Shown one piece after another: positions 5,716-20,100 of a stretch of DNA of 64,000 bases. The DNA comes from Molossus alvarezi (lineage: Eukaryota > Chordata > Mammalia > Chiroptera > Molossidae), in contig JBAWUJ010000040.1 in NCBI GenBank assembly GCA_037176705.1, forward strand, positions 1,674,001-1,738,000. The letters run 5' to 3'. Every line of letters starts with the position of its first letter. The first letter of the stretch is position 1. The position numbers and the translations under genes are program-made. The notes beneath the pieces are model-generated. The model did no database searches and was not told the DNA's origin. It worked only from the letters and a program-made list of their open reading frames with translations.

Positions 5716-8700
5716 GCTGGTGCTGGTGCTGGTGCTGGTGCTGGTGCTGGTGCTGGTGCGGGTCCTGGTGTTGGTGGTGCTTCTGCTGCAGCTGCTGCTG
5801 CCGCTGCTGCTGCTGCTGGTGCTGCTGCTGCTGCTGGTGCTGGTTCTTCAGTTAATCCTCACCCGAGGGTATTTCCTTGATTTGCAGTTGGACACTGAAA
5901 TGGCAGGATAATTCTGGGAGAAGAGGAACGGAGAAACCGAGGCAGGAAAGTTAAACAGAGCCAAAGAGCTTTGCGGGACGTGTTTAGCAGGGCCTTGTCT
6001 TGAGAACCAGGCCAACAGACTCTATTTGTCACAGAAGTGTGCAGCAGAGGAGGGGGCACGGAAGGGGAGAGGGGGAGAATTCAGACACCACTCATCCTGA
6101 AGTTGTTGGGACAGCAGGGAGGGAGGGAGGGAGAGAGGAAGGAGGAAAGAAGAGTGTAAAGGAATGGACCAAGCAACCAAGCAACCAAGCGACAAAAGAG
6201 GCAGGTCCTTCCCAGGAATAGACCAAAGAAAAGGGGAGACTTTTGGAGTCCAACTGCACCAGGAATATCTAGGCGAGGAACTCAAACACAAAAACTTCCA
6301 GACAGAAGGGGATGTGAGGCAGAAAAGGCTCTTTAGATGAGCTGACAGCCTGCCTGTGCTTCCTAGGCCAGACGCGTAGGTGGGCTCGCTCCGTTTCCGT
6401 AATAAATGTGCATGAGTTCAGGTTGTGCTCCATTCACTTGCACTCACGTTGCAATAAATTCACGGAGCGAGCGGAAAGCAGATGTTATGTGCAGTGTCTC
6501 CTCCACCTCCTTCCCCATGAGAACACAAAGATCCAGTCTGGGGACAGCCCTCTGCCGGTGATTCAGGGGATCGTCCAGTCACACCTCTCTGGTGTCTGTG
6601 AGCGGCGGTGCAGGTCCCATTTTCATCACAGGCGGCCTTTGAGAGGGAGTGGGAGGGGGGCAGGGGGTATGGTCAAGTGGGAGGGCAGGAGGGAGCGGGA
6701 AGAGGGAACTCTGCAACACCTCATGAGTTTATTCTCTTTGGCTTTCCCCACACACTCACTGCTTCAAGAAGCAATGTGGAGTCACACCAAGATTCCCCAC
6801 GGGAGAACAGGAAGGAGGGGTTGACGGCAGGCAAGTTTCCTTAGTAGGCCTCCTCCTCGCCCAGCCGCACCACTTGCCCTTGGCAGAGATTCCAGCGCCA
6901 GGCAAGGGGAGGAGTGGGGGCGAAAGCTTCACAGTGCCCAAAGGGTAGGGCCCCCGGCCCATGGGAAGCTGGAGGCAGGCGGGCCGAGCAGTAGAGGGGT
7001 GTCCCGTGGAACACATCTGCCGCTTTTCCATCGGACTGGAGCTTGGTGGGTTGTCGGGGCGGCGGCCCAAACACACGGGTGGAGGGGGGCGCTCGCCTAG
7101 GGCGGGACTTTTGGGGGGGTTGCCCCGCCGGTTCGGGGCCCGCCGCCACAGGAGTGGTTCGCGGTGTCCTGCCAGGAATCCCTCCGTCACCCTCTTCAGT
7201 CCACCAAACCCCCTTTTTGTCTGGGAGAAGTGGACATGTGTAAAGAGGAGAAGCAAACGGACGACACAGCTCGGAGAGGCCGATTCACGTGGATTTTGTT
7301 TCCACGCGACACAGGTGTCAAGAAGTAAGTGTAAGGGATGAGGCCCCCACCTGCATTTCTCAGACCCGTGAAAGTAGTTTTCATGGCAGGTACTGCCGCG
7401 TGTCATTTGCCCCTACCCTGCTCCTACACACCGCCTTCCTTTTCCCCGGGGCGCAGGTGTGCTGCTAATTGCCACCATTCAGGGCGGCCGCGGCCGCGGC
7501 CCCGCCCCCTTCGCCCCGCCCCCGTCCTGACGGCCCATCCCCCTGTGCGCCGACCCGGCCAGCTGTCAACCTCCTCTGTGCGGAGCTTATCACAGCCGCC
7601 ACCGGGCAGGTGCTGCGCGATTGCCACACGTCACAGTGAGGCCAGCCGGATCGCATCGCATCACATCGCATCGCATCGCATCCTGACTAACGGGGCCACG
7701 GAGACGCGTGGCCCAGCGCTCGGGAGCCCGGGCTCGTGGTCGATTCACGGCAGCGGGAGGGTGCTTGGGACACTTGTCTTCTCTCCTCTGTTCTCTGCTT
7801 CTCTCTCTCTCTCGCTCGCTCTCTCTCTCTGTGTCTCTCTCTCCCGCCCCGCCCCCGTCTCCCTCTCCTCCTCTCTCTCACCCCCCTAGTCTCATAGAGC
7901 TCTCCTGTCTTGCAGGACAGGGAATTTCGCGGAGTCGTGGAAGGGACTGCTCCCCTAGGCCCCTCCTGTGCCGAGGAAGGTCAGGCGGGCAAGCGGATCC
8001 CCGGGCGGATTTGGGGATTTCCTCGGAGCGAGGAGGCAGCTTCTCTGTGCGATCTCGGTTCCGGCGGAGGACACCTGCTGCGGGCAGCGAAGCCGGACCC
8101 CGGTGGCCTGGGGTTTGGGCCGGCGCCGCCGGTACGTCAACCATCCACAGGAGTGGAAACGGTCCTGGTGCACACTGCAACTGTTTTCAGAGAGGTAGGG
8201 ACTGTCGTGTCTTAGGTCAAATAAGTACTTTTGAAACATAAGTCCATCAAATCAACGTGTTCATAGTTATTGCCTGATCCGCCCGCGCCCGCCCAGCCCC
8301 CAGCACACCAGGCCAACCCCAGCCGGCCTCGCCCCCCCCACCCTGACACACACACACACGCACCCCCACGGACACGCACACCGCCCCGCCCCCCCACACA
8401 CACACTGACACAGCAGCGCCCAGTCACGGCCCGTTAGAGATCCGGTCCACTGGTGGACCCGGTCGCTGTCCGTTGCAGCGGCCAAGTCCGGTGCCGGGCA
8501 ACCTGTCTCTCCGGTCGCCCAGGCAACCGGCGCGGTCTCGCGTCCCCCGCAAGTCGTCCTCGCTCGTTCGGTGCCTCGATCGCGTGACCGCGGTTCTGCG
8601 GGCAGACCCGGAAGCGGGCCGGAGAGAGGCACACACGCACAGACACTCCCTCCCTCCCTCGCACACAGACACACACGGGCCTCCACACCTCCCTCGCTCC

Positions 8701-11439
8701 CTCCCCCCCTCCCCCCCTTGGCCTCTGGCCAAATACAAATACAGAATCAGTCAATAAAACATTTCAATATCGCCGTGCTCTCGTCCTGTTCACGGGCTTT
8801 GCGTCAGTCTGCGGCGGCGGCGGCCCGGGCAGAGACCCTGAGAGGGCCGAGGAGGTCTCCCCCTCCCTTTCGACCTGGAGAATGTTCAGTGGGCTGGCGA
8901 GGGAAGAGCGGCTGCCAGCCGCCGAGCCGGCCCGCGCGGTTCGTTTCTCACGGAAGGCTTCCGGGCCCGTGAGGAGGGAGACGATCTGGTGGGAGACCTA
9001 AGAGTGTAGTGAGACATCAGGAGGGATACCTCGACTGGGAACATCCTCCCTGAGGAGCAAGGGTTTCCCTTCCCACCCCGGGCCCCCACCCAGCTCAGGA
9101 TCCCAGTACCAGGAAGAGACGTCCCCATCCCTTGTGGCTGTGCAAACCACCGGGGATCGAGGTCCAGGCTGAGGCTGCCGGGGTCCCAGGCAGTTCCTTT
9201 GAAAGGGCCTGCCCACGCACGGAGCTCCGGGGACCCTCTTTCTGCGGGCTGCAGAGTGGGGGTGGGTGGCAGGGAGGGACAGCGGCAGCTTGAAAGGCAC
9301 CAGAGACATCCCTGGGAAGAACTGAGTCAGTCCTTTGGCATTGGGGTGAGAGCTGGAGGGGCAGCTTTGTCCCAGGCACACGTGCTGGTGGAGGCTGCTG
9401 TTCCATGGGTGAGCCCTTCCCTGGCGGGGCAGGCAGCCCGGTGGGCGGGCGCGCACCGTCCCTGGGACTCTGGTGACCTAGCACCCGCTGTCTGGGCCAC
9501 CCTGGTGATTGCCTGAGGCCCCGCCCCACGGTACATTCAGGCCCACCCAAGCGGTGTCCATTGATTTTTCCCTAGGATTGGCCTGTCTTGGCTCCCGCTT
9601 CACGAGGTCCTAAATTCTCTGAAACCAACAACACCTGGCCTCAGCGAGCCCCATACCTCCTCTGGCTCACTGGCCCCAGGCCTGGCAGTAGTAGCAGCCA
9701 GCGTTGGGCCCCAGCTTGACATTGCCTAGGCACCTCCAAGACCAGCACAGAAGGCAGCCATGTGTAGATCGCTTTGTAGCTTATGTCTGGTGGCCCCGGG
9801 GAGAACACACAGAGGCAGTGGCTGACCTCGCCCCGGAGCCAGCCTAGAAGAGTTGGCCTTTCCTTTGCTCCTTTTCCTTTCAGAATATTACAATGGCATC
9901 CTCAGTACCTGGAGGTGGGTCTTTGTGCTTCTTTCTCAATAGGCTGTACGTATGTGTTCTTTTTCTTGCTTCTCTCTTTCCTCCCTCCCTCCCTCCCTCT
10001 CTGGCTAGAGCCCTTTGGGGCTCAGGGCAAGACTGAGGAAGTTGTACAGAGAGCTCCCACATGCCCACGGCCCTGTAGTCCCTGCTCTTTCTTCCCCAAG
10101 TCACACACGGGCAGGCACGCAGGCACCCAATGCGTGAATTTTCTGAGGCCCAGAGGCCTGCTGCAGAACTTAGGATGAAAACCCTACCCTGCTCTTTTCC
10201 AGAAAGACAGGCATGGGCCTAAGCAAGGTGGCCTGGCCTGGGCTGGGCCTGGGGAGTGGGGGTGGGGTTAGGGGGTGGGAAGGGAAGGCCAGGGCCACTT
10301 ATTCCAAGGGAACAGCAATGGCTTGATTCAAATGCAGAGAGCCTGGGACTTTGCCTGAGGCTTCTACAACTCCCCCACACTTAGGCCACTGATTCCAAGC
10401 TGCAGGAAGGGAGCAGGGTCAGTCTGGAGCTGAAAGAGTTCGCCTCCATGTGCCAAAGCCGAAAACTGCCCTCCACCCTCTGAGAAAGGGCAGGGTGTGG
10501 GTGGGGGTGAGGTGGCGGTTGGGTGGTGGTGGTGGTGGTGGTGAGCGGTGGCGGTTTAGGGGTGCAAGTGCAGGGCATCCAAGGAGAAGTTAAAGAGTCC
10601 ATCTCGGCGTCATAGATTCCCCAGGCCAAACGCCGGTGTGGAGTGATGAGGGTCCAGGGAGGCCTGGTAGGGGATGAATGGACTCAGTAACCCTGTGTCT
10701 CGGTAACAACAAGCACACTCGTACTGAAACACTGTGCTCCAGCTGACGATTTTGGTAACTCACCTTTAGGTACCCTTCACATGGATGGATGGAGAGATGG
10801 TTGGGTGGGTGGGTGGATGGATGGATGGTGAGCACTGAACTGGACAGACAGGACACACCGATCCTCCCTCCGACCACCGATTTCCAAGGGTAGGTCCGGG
10901 CCTAGGACATGGGCAACCCCCCATCAAGTGAATTTAGTTAACACCTTTGTAATTTGGACCATCAGTGAGTTTAGTGTAGGTCTCTGGGTCTGTGAGGCCA
11001 CTACACAGGCCTCCCCTGAGCTCGCCTGTGTTCCTATGTGTATGTGGCCCCTGCTACGCGCACACGCGCGCACACACACGGTACTCTCCTCCGGAGAGCC
11101 CTGACTCCTAAGTCGTGATCCAGGGGTTGTTTGAAACATCACCCCAAAGGAGTGGACCCCAGGAGGGGGATGTGAACATATGTCCTAGATGCCAGTGAAC
11201 TGTGTGTTCTTAAAAGGGTTCAGATCTGAGGTCGTAGGTGATGTTTATATTTACTACCCTGCAATGAGAACCTAGAAACAAGTCAGGACATCAAAAATCC
11301 CTCTCTTTGAAAGTCAGGGAGTTCCTACATGTGTCAGAGAGGGTCCCCTATTTGTCTCCTGGCCTTCCACAGAATTCACCCCAGGACCTGAGGTGTAATC
11401 TTTGAGTCTGATGAGTTTTTTGAGTCATTCTTTGTTGTT
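5716..11439. repeat. Macrosatellite unit 2 (5724 bp)
   Basis: Complete monomer with seven GCTGGT copies. It is the most privately diverged member of the first block. It has T at 5811 (CCG to CTG in the trinucleotide tract), G at 8855, C at 8942, T at 9532 and A at 9813, none of which I find in another copy. It shares C in TTTCGACC near 8870 with units 3 and 4. The CT tract length matches units 1, 3 and 4. Confidence 0.97.
6840..8974. promoter_or_regulatory. CpG-rich island-like block, unit 2
   Basis: Copy of the island with the longer GCGGCC run. It has gained one CpG at 8942 (GGTTCGTTT; other copies read TTTG), retains CpG near 8870, and differs by one A to G at 8855. Confidence 0.72.
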
Positions 11440-14400
11440 GCTGGTGCTGGTGCTGGTGCTGGTGCTGGTGCTGGTGCTGGTGCGGGTCCTGGTGTTGGTG
11501 GTGCTTCTGCTGCAGCTGCTGCTGCCGCTGCTGCCGCTGCTGGTGCTGCTGCTGCTGCTGGTGCTGGTTCTTCAGTTAATCCTCACCCGAGGGTATTTCC
11601 TTGATTTGCAGTTGGACACTGAAATGGCAGGATAATTCTGGGAGAAGAGGAACGGAGAAACCGAGGCAGGAAAGTTAAACAGAGCCAAAGAGCTTTGCGG
11701 GACGTGTTTAGCAGGGCCTTGTCTTGAGAACCAGGCCAACAGACTCTATTTGTCACAGAAGTGTGCAGCAGAGGAGGGGGCACGGAAGGGGAGAGGGGGA
11801 GAATTCAGACACCACTCATCCTGAAGTTGTTGGGACAGCAGGGAGGGAGGGAGGGAGAGAGGAAGGAGGAAAGAAGAGTGTAAAGGAATGGACCAAGCAA
11901 CCAAGCAACCAAGCGACAAAAGAGGCAGGTCCTTCCCAGGAATAGACCAAAGAAAAGGGGAGACTTTTGGAGTCCAACTGCACCAGGAATATCTAGGCGA
12001 GGAACTCAAACACAAAAACTTCCAGACAGAAGGGGATGTGAGGCAGAAAAGGCTCTTTAGATGAGCTGACAGCCTGCCTGTGCTTCCTAGGCCAGACGCG
12101 TAGGTGGGCTCGCTCCGTTTCCGTAATAAATGTGCATGAGTTCAGGTTGTGCTCCATTCACTTGCACTCACGTTGCAATAAATTCACGGAGCGAGCGGAA
12201 AGCAGATGTTATGTGCAGTGTCTCCTCCACCTCCTTCCCCATGAGAACACAAAGATCCAGTCTGGGGACAGCCCTCTGCCGGTGATTCAGGGGATCGTCC
12301 AGTCACACCTCTCTGGTGTCTGTGAGCGGCGGTGCAGGTCCCATTTTCATCACAGGCGGCCTTTGAGAGGGAGTGGGAGGGGGGCAGGGGGTATGGTCAA
12401 GTGGGAGGGCAGGAGGGAGCGGGAAGAGGGAACTCTGCAACACCTCATGAGTTTATTCTCTTTGGCTTTCCCCACACACTCACTGCTTCAAGAAGCAATG
12501 TGGAGTCACACCAAGATTCCCCACGGGAGAACAGGAAGGAGGGGTTGACGGCAGGCAAGTTTCCTTAGTAGGCCTCCTCCTCGCCCAGCCGCACCACTTG
12601 CCCTTGGCAGAGATTCCAGCGCCAGGCAAGGGGAGGAGTGGGGGCGAAAGCTTCACAGTGCCCAAAGGGTAGGGCCCCCGGCCCATGGGAAGCTGGAGGC
12701 AGGCGGGCCGAGCAGTAGAGGGGTGTCCCGTGGAACACATCTGCCGCTTTTCCATCGGACTGGAGCTTGGTGGGTTGTCGGGGCGGCGGCCCAAACACAC
12801 GGGTGGAGGGGGGCGCTCGCCTAGGGCGGGACTTTTGGGGGGGTTGCCCCGCCGGTTCGGGGCCCGCCGCCACAGGAGTGGTTCGCGGTGTCCTGCCAGG
12901 AATCCCTCCGTCACCCTCTTCAGTCCACCAAACCCCCTTTTTGTCTGGGAGAAGTGGACATGTGTAAAGAGGAGAAGCAAACGGACGACACAGCTCGGAG
13001 AGGCCGATTCACGTGGATTTTGTTTCCACGCGACACAGGTGTCAAGAAGTAAGTGTAAGGGATGAGGCCCCCACCTGCATTTCTCAGACCCGTGAAAGTA
13101 GTTTTCATGGCAGGTACTGCCGCGTGTCATTTGCCCCTACCCTGCTCCTACACACCGCCTTCCTTTTCCCCGGGGCGCAGGTGTGCTGCTAATTGCCACC
13201 ATTCAGGGCGGCCGCGGCCGCGGCCCCGCCCCCTTCGCCCCGCCCCCGTCCTGACGGCCCATCCCCCTGTGCGCCGACCCGGCCAGCTGTCAACCTCCTC
13301 TGTGCGGAGCTTATCACAGCCGCCACCGGGCAGGTGCTGCGCGATTGCCACACGTCACAGTGAGGCCAGCCGGATCGCATCGCATCACATCGCATCGCAT
13401 CGCATCCTGACTAACGGGGCCACGGAGACGCGTGGCCCAGCGCTCGGGAGCCCGGGCTCGTGGTCGATTCACGGCAGCGGGAGGGTGCTTGGGACACTTG
13501 TCTTCTCTCCTCTGTTCTCTGCTTCTCTCTCTCTCTCGCTCGCTCTCTCTCTCTGTGTCTCTCTCTCCCGCCCCGCCCCCGTCTCCCTCTCCTCCTCTCT
13601 CTCACCCCCCTAGTCTCATAGAGCTCTCCTGTCTTGCAGGACAGGGAATTTCGCGGAGTCGTGGAAGGGACTGCTCCCCTAGGCCCCTCCTGTGCCGAGG
13701 AAGGTCAGGCGGGCAAGCGGATCCCCGGGCGGATTTGGGGATTTCCTCGGAGCGAGGAGGCAGCTTCTCTGTGCGATCTCGGTTCCGGCGGAGGACACCT
13801 GCTGCGGGCAGCGAAGCCGGACCCCGGTGGCCTGGGGTTTGGGCCGGCGCCGCCGGTACGTCAACCATCCACAGGAGTGGAAACGGTCCTGGTGCACACT
13901 GCAACTGTTTTCAGAGAGGTAGGGACTGTCGTGTCTTAGGTCAAATAAGTACTTTTGAAACATAAGTCCATCAAATCAACGTGTTCATAGTTATTGCCTG
14001 ATCCGCCCGCGCCCGCCCAGCCCCCAGCACACCAGGCCAACCCCAGCCGGCCTCGCCCCCCCCACCCTGACACACACACACACGCACCCCCACGGACACG
14101 CACACCGCCCCGCCCCCCCACACACACACTGACACAGCAGCGCCCAGTCACGGCCCGTTAGAGATCCGGTCCACTGGTGGACCCGGTCGCTGTCCGTTGC
14201 AGCGGCCAAGTCCGGTGCCGGGCAACCTGTCTCTCCGGTCGCCCAGGCAACCGGCGCGGTCTCGCGTCCCCCGCAAGTCGTCCTCGCTCGTTCGGTGCCT
14301 CGATCGCGTGACCGCGGTTCTGCGGGCAGACCCGGAAGCGGGCCGGAGAGAGGCACACACGCACAGACACTCCCTCCCTCCCTCGCACACAGACACACAC

Positions 14401-17163
14401 GGGCCTCCACACCTCCCTCGCTCCCTCCCCCCCTCCCCCCCTTGGCCTCTGGCCAAATACAAATACAGAATCAGTCAATAAAACATTTCAATATCGCCGT
14501 GCTCTCGTCCTGTTCACGGGCTTTGCGTCAGTCTGCGGCGGCGGCGGCCCGGGCAGAGACCCTGAGAGGGCCGAGGAGATCTCCCCCTCCCTTTCGACCT
14601 GGAGAATGTTCAGTGGGCTGGCGAGGGAAGAGCGGCTGCCAGCCGCCGAGCCGGCCCGCGCGGTTTGTTTCTCACGGAAGGCTTCCGGGCCCGTGAGGAG
14701 GGAGACGATCTGGTGGGAGACCTAAGAGTGTAGTGAGACATCAGGAGGGATACCTCGACTGGGAACATCCTCCCTGAGGAGCAAGGGTTTCCCTTCCCAC
14801 CCCGGGCCCCCACCCAGCTCAGGATCCCAGTACCAGGAAGAGACGTCCCCATCCCTTGTGGCTGTGCAAACCACCGGGGATCGAGGTCCAGGCTGAGGCT
14901 GCCGGGGTCCCAGGCAGTTCCTTTGAAAGGGCCTGCCCACGCACGGAGCTCCGGGGACCCTCTTTCTGCGGGCTGCAGAGTGGGGGTGGGTGGCAGGGAG
15001 GGACAGCGGCAGCTTGAAAGGCACCAGAGACATCCCTGGGAAGAACTGAGTCAGTCCTTTGGCATTGGGGTGAGAGCTGGAGGGGCAGCTTTGTCCCAGG
15101 CACACGTGCTGGTGGAGGCTGCTGTTCCATGGGTGAGCCCTTCCCTGGCGGGGCAGGCAGCCCGGTGGGCGGGCGCGCACCGTCCCTGGGACTCTGGTGA
15201 CCTAGCACCCGCTGTCTGGGCCACCCTGGTGATTGCCTGAGGCCCCGCCCCACGGCACATTCAGGCCCACCCAAGCGGTGTCCATTGATTTTTCCCTAGG
15301 ATTGGCCTGTCTTGGCTCCCGCTTCACGAGGTCCTAAATTCTCTGAAACCAACAACACCTGGCCTCAGCGAGCCCCATACCTCCTCTGGCTCACTGGCCC
15401 CAGGCCTGGCAGTAGTAGCAGCCAGCGTTGGGCCCCAGCTTGACATTGCCTAGGCACCTCCAAGACCAGCACAGAAGGCAGCCATGTGTAGATCGCTTTG
15501 TAGCTTATGTCTGGTGGCCCCGGGGAGAACACACAGGGGCAGTGGCTGACCTCGCCCCGGAGCCAGCCTAGAAGAGTTGGCCTTTCCTTTGCTCCTTTTC
15601 CTTTCAGAATATTACAATGGCATCCTCAGTACCTGGAGGTGGGTCTTTGTGCTTCTTTCTCAATAGGCTGTACGTATGTGTTCTTTTTCTTGCTTCTCTC
15701 TTTCCTCCCTCCCTCCCTCCCTCTCTGGCTAGAGCCCTTTGGGGCTCAGGGCAAGACTGAGGAAGTTGTACAGAGAGCTCCCACATGCCCACGGCCCTGT
15801 AGTCCCTGCTCTTTCTTCCCCAAGTCACACACGGGCAGGCACGCAGGCACCCAATGCGTGAATTTTCTGAGGCCCAGAGGCCTGCTGCAGAACTTAGGAT
15901 GAAAACCCTACCCTGCTCTTTTCCAGAAAGACAGGCATGGGCCTAAGCAAGGTGGCCTGGCCTGGGCTGGGCCTGGGGAGTGGGGGTGGGGTTAGGGGGT
16001 GGGAAGGGAAGGCCAGGGCCACTTATTCCAAGGGAACAGCAATGGCTTGATTCAAATGCAGAGAGCCTGGGACTTTGCCTGAGGCTTCTACAACTCCCCC
16101 ACACTTAGGCCACTGATTCCAAGCTGCAGGAAGGGAGCAGGGTCAGTCTGGAGCTGAAAGAGTTCGCCTCCATGTGCCAAAGCCGAAAACTGCCCTCCAC
16201 CCTCTGAGAAAGGGCAGGGTGTGGGTGGGGGTGAGGTGGCGGTTGGGTGGTGGTGGTGGTGGTGGTGAGCGGTGGCGGTTTAGGGGTGCAAGTGCAGGGC
16301 ATCCAAGGAGAAGTTAAAGAGTCCATCTCGGCGTCATAGATTCCCCAGGCCAAACGCCGGTGTGGAGTGATGAGGGTCCAGGGAGGCCTGGTAGGGGATG
16401 AATGGACTCAGTAACCCTGTGTCTCGGTAACAACAAGCACACTCGTACTGAAACACTGTGCTCCAGCTGACGATTTTGGTAACTCACCTTTAGGTACCCT
16501 TCACATGGATGGATGGAGAGATGGTTGGGTGGGTGGGTGGATGGATGGATGGTGAGCACTGAACTGGACAGACAGGACACACCGATCCTCCCTCCGACCA
16601 CCGATTTCCAAGGGTAGGTCCGGGCCTAGGACATGGGCAACCCCCCATCAAGTGAATTTAGTTAACACCTTTGTAATTTGGACCATCAGTGAGTTTAGTG
16701 TAGGTCTCTGGGTCTGTGAGGCCACTACACAGGCCTCCCCTGAGCTCGCCTGTGTTCCTATGTGTATGTGGCCCCTGCTACGCGCACACGCGCGCACACA
16801 CACGGTACTCTCCTCCGGAGAGCCCTGACTCCTAAGTCGTGATCCAGGGGTTGTTTGAAACATCACCCCAAAGGAGTGGACCCCAGGAGGGGGATGTGAA
16901 CATATGTCCTAGATGCCAGTGAACTGTGTGTTCTTAAAAGGGTTCAGATCTGAGGTCGTAGGTGATGTTTATATTTACTACCCTGCAATGAGAACCTAGA
17001 AACAAGTCAGGACATCAAAAATCCCTCTCTTTGAAAGTCAGGGAGTTCCTACATGTGTCAGAGAGGGTCCCCTATTTGTCTCCTGGCCTTCCACAGAATT
17101 CACCCCAGGACCTGAGGTGTAATCTTTGAGTCTGATGAGTTTTTTGAGTCATTCTTTGTTGTT
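11440..17163. repeat. Macrosatellite unit 3 (5724 bp)
   Basis: Complete monomer with seven GCTGGT copies. I found no private variant in it, and no difference from unit 4 at any position compared, so it serves as the consensus of the units 1-4 block. It carries the longer GCGGCC run and C in the TTTCGACC context. Confidence 0.97.
12564..14698. promoter_or_regulatory. CpG-rich island-like block, unit 3
   Basis: Consensus copy of the island for the units 1-4 block. Longer GCGGCC run, shorter CT tract phase, and the CpG near 14594 intact. Confidence 0.72.
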
Positions 17164-20100
17164 GCTGGTGCTGGTGCTGGTGCTGGTGCTGGTGCTGGTG
17201 CTGGTGCGGGTCCTGGTGTTGGTGGTGCTTCTGCTGCAGCTGCTGCTGCCGCTGCTGCCGCTGCTGGTGCTGCTGCTGCTGCTGGTGCTGGTTCTTCAGT
17301 TAATCCTCACCCGAGGGTATTTCCTTGATTTGCAGTTGGACACTGAAATGGCAGGATAATTCTGGGAGAAGAGGAACGGAGAAACCGAGGCAGGAAAGTT
17401 AAACAGAGCCAAAGAGCTTTGCGGGACGTGTTTAGCAGGGCCTTGTCTTGAGAACCAGGCCAACAGACTCTATTTGTCACAGAAGTGTGCAGCAGAGGAG
17501 GGGGCACGGAAGGGGAGAGGGGGAGAATTCAGACACCACTCATCCTGAAGTTGTTGGGACAGCAGGGAGGGAGGGAGGGAGAGAGGAAGGAGGAAAGAAG
17601 AGTGTAAAGGAATGGACCAAGCAACCAAGCAACCAAGCGACAAAAGAGGCAGGTCCTTCCCAGGAATAGACCAAAGAAAAGGGGAGACTTTTGGAGTCCA
17701 ACTGCACCAGGAATATCTAGGCGAGGAACTCAAACACAAAAACTTCCAGACAGAAGGGGATGTGAGGCAGAAAAGGCTCTTTAGATGAGCTGACAGCCTG
17801 CCTGTGCTTCCTAGGCCAGACGCGTAGGTGGGCTCGCTCCGTTTCCGTAATAAATGTGCATGAGTTCAGGTTGTGCTCCATTCACTTGCACTCACGTTGC
17901 AATAAATTCACGGAGCGAGCGGAAAGCAGATGTTATGTGCAGTGTCTCCTCCACCTCCTTCCCCATGAGAACACAAAGATCCAGTCTGGGGACAGCCCTC
18001 TGCCGGTGATTCAGGGGATCGTCCAGTCACACCTCTCTGGTGTCTGTGAGCGGCGGTGCAGGTCCCATTTTCATCACAGGCGGCCTTTGAGAGGGAGTGG
18101 GAGGGGGGCAGGGGGTATGGTCAAGTGGGAGGGCAGGAGGGAGCGGGAAGAGGGAACTCTGCAACACCTCATGAGTTTATTCTCTTTGGCTTTCCCCACA
18201 CACTCACTGCTTCAAGAAGCAATGTGGAGTCACACCAAGATTCCCCACGGGAGAACAGGAAGGAGGGGTTGACGGCAGGCAAGTTTCCTTAGTAGGCCTC
18301 CTCCTCGCCCAGCCGCACCACTTGCCCTTGGCAGAGATTCCAGCGCCAGGCAAGGGGAGGAGTGGGGGCGAAAGCTTCACAGTGCCCAAAGGGTAGGGCC
18401 CCCGGCCCATGGGAAGCTGGAGGCAGGCGGGCCGAGCAGTAGAGGGGTGTCCCGTGGAACACATCTGCCGCTTTTCCATCGGACTGGAGCTTGGTGGGTT
18501 GTCGGGGCGGCGGCCCAAACACACGGGTGGAGGGGGGCGCTCGCCTAGGGCGGGACTTTTGGGGGGGTTGCCCCGCCGGTTCGGGGCCCGCCGCCACAGG
18601 AGTGGTTCGCGGTGTCCTGCCAGGAATCCCTCCGTCACCCTCTTCAGTCCACCAAACCCCCTTTTTGTCTGGGAGAAGTGGACATGTGTAAAGAGGAGAA
18701 GCAAACGGACGACACAGCTCGGAGAGGCCGATTCACGTGGATTTTGTTTCCACGCGACACAGGTGTCAAGAAGTAAGTGTAAGGGATGAGGCCCCCACCT
18801 GCATTTCTCAGACCCGTGAAAGTAGTTTTCATGGCAGGTACTGCCGCGTGTCATTTGCCCCTACCCTGCTCCTACACACCGCCTTCCTTTTCCCCGGGGC
18901 GCAGGTGTGCTGCTAATTGCCACCATTCAGGGCGGCCGCGGCCGCGGCCCCGCCCCCTTCGCCCCGCCCCCGTCCTGACGGCCCATCCCCCTGTGCGCCG
19001 ACCCGGCCAGCTGTCAACCTCCTCTGTGCGGAGCTTATCACAGCCGCCACCGGGCAGGTGCTGCGCGATTGCCACACGTCACAGTGAGGCCAGCCGGATC
19101 GCATCGCATCACATCGCATCGCATCGCATCCTGACTAACGGGGCCACGGAGACGCGTGGCCCAGCGCTCGGGAGCCCGGGCTCGTGGTCGATTCACGGCA
19201 GCGGGAGGGTGCTTGGGACACTTGTCTTCTCTCCTCTGTTCTCTGCTTCTCTCTCTCTCTCGCTCGCTCTCTCTCTCTGTGTCTCTCTCTCCCGCCCCGC
19301 CCCCGTCTCCCTCTCCTCCTCTCTCTCACCCCCCTAGTCTCATAGAGCTCTCCTGTCTTGCAGGACAGGGAATTTCGCGGAGTCGTGGAAGGGACTGCTC
19401 CCCTAGGCCCCTCCTGTGCCGAGGAAGGTCAGGCGGGCAAGCGGATCCCCGGGCGGATTTGGGGATTTCCTCGGAGCGAGGAGGCAGCTTCTCTGTGCGA
19501 TCTCGGTTCCGGCGGAGGACACCTGCTGCGGGCAGCGAAGCCGGACCCCGGTGGCCTGGGGTTTGGGCCGGCGCCGCCGGTACGTCAACCATCCACAGGA
19601 GTGGAAACGGTCCTGGTGCACACTGCAACTGTTTTCAGAGAGGTAGGGACTGTCGTGTCTTAGGTCAAATAAGTACTTTTGAAACATAAGTCCATCAAAT
19701 CAACGTGTTCATAGTTATTGCCTGATCCGCCCGCGCCCGCCCAGCCCCCAGCACACCAGGCCAACCCCAGCCGGCCTCGCCCCCCCCACCCTGACACACA
19801 CACACACGCACCCCCACGGACACGCACACCGCCCCGCCCCCCCACACACACACTGACACAGCAGCGCCCAGTCACGGCCCGTTAGAGATCCGGTCCACTG
19901 GTGGACCCGGTCGCTGTCCGTTGCAGCGGCCAAGTCCGGTGCCGGGCAACCTGTCTCTCCGGTCGCCCAGGCAACCGGCGCGGTCTCGCGTCCCCCGCAA
20001 GTCGTCCTCGCTCGTTCGGTGCCTCGATCGCGTGACCGCGGTTCTGCGGGCAGACCCGGAAGCGGGCCGGAGAGAGGCACACACGCACAGACACTCCCTC

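Noticed and set aside
5678..5911. Leu/Val-rich open frame resembling a signal peptide or membrane segment
   Set aside because: It is the translation of the GCTGGT and CTG simple repeats. Its length changes with hexamer number between units, and nothing after it resembles a protein.
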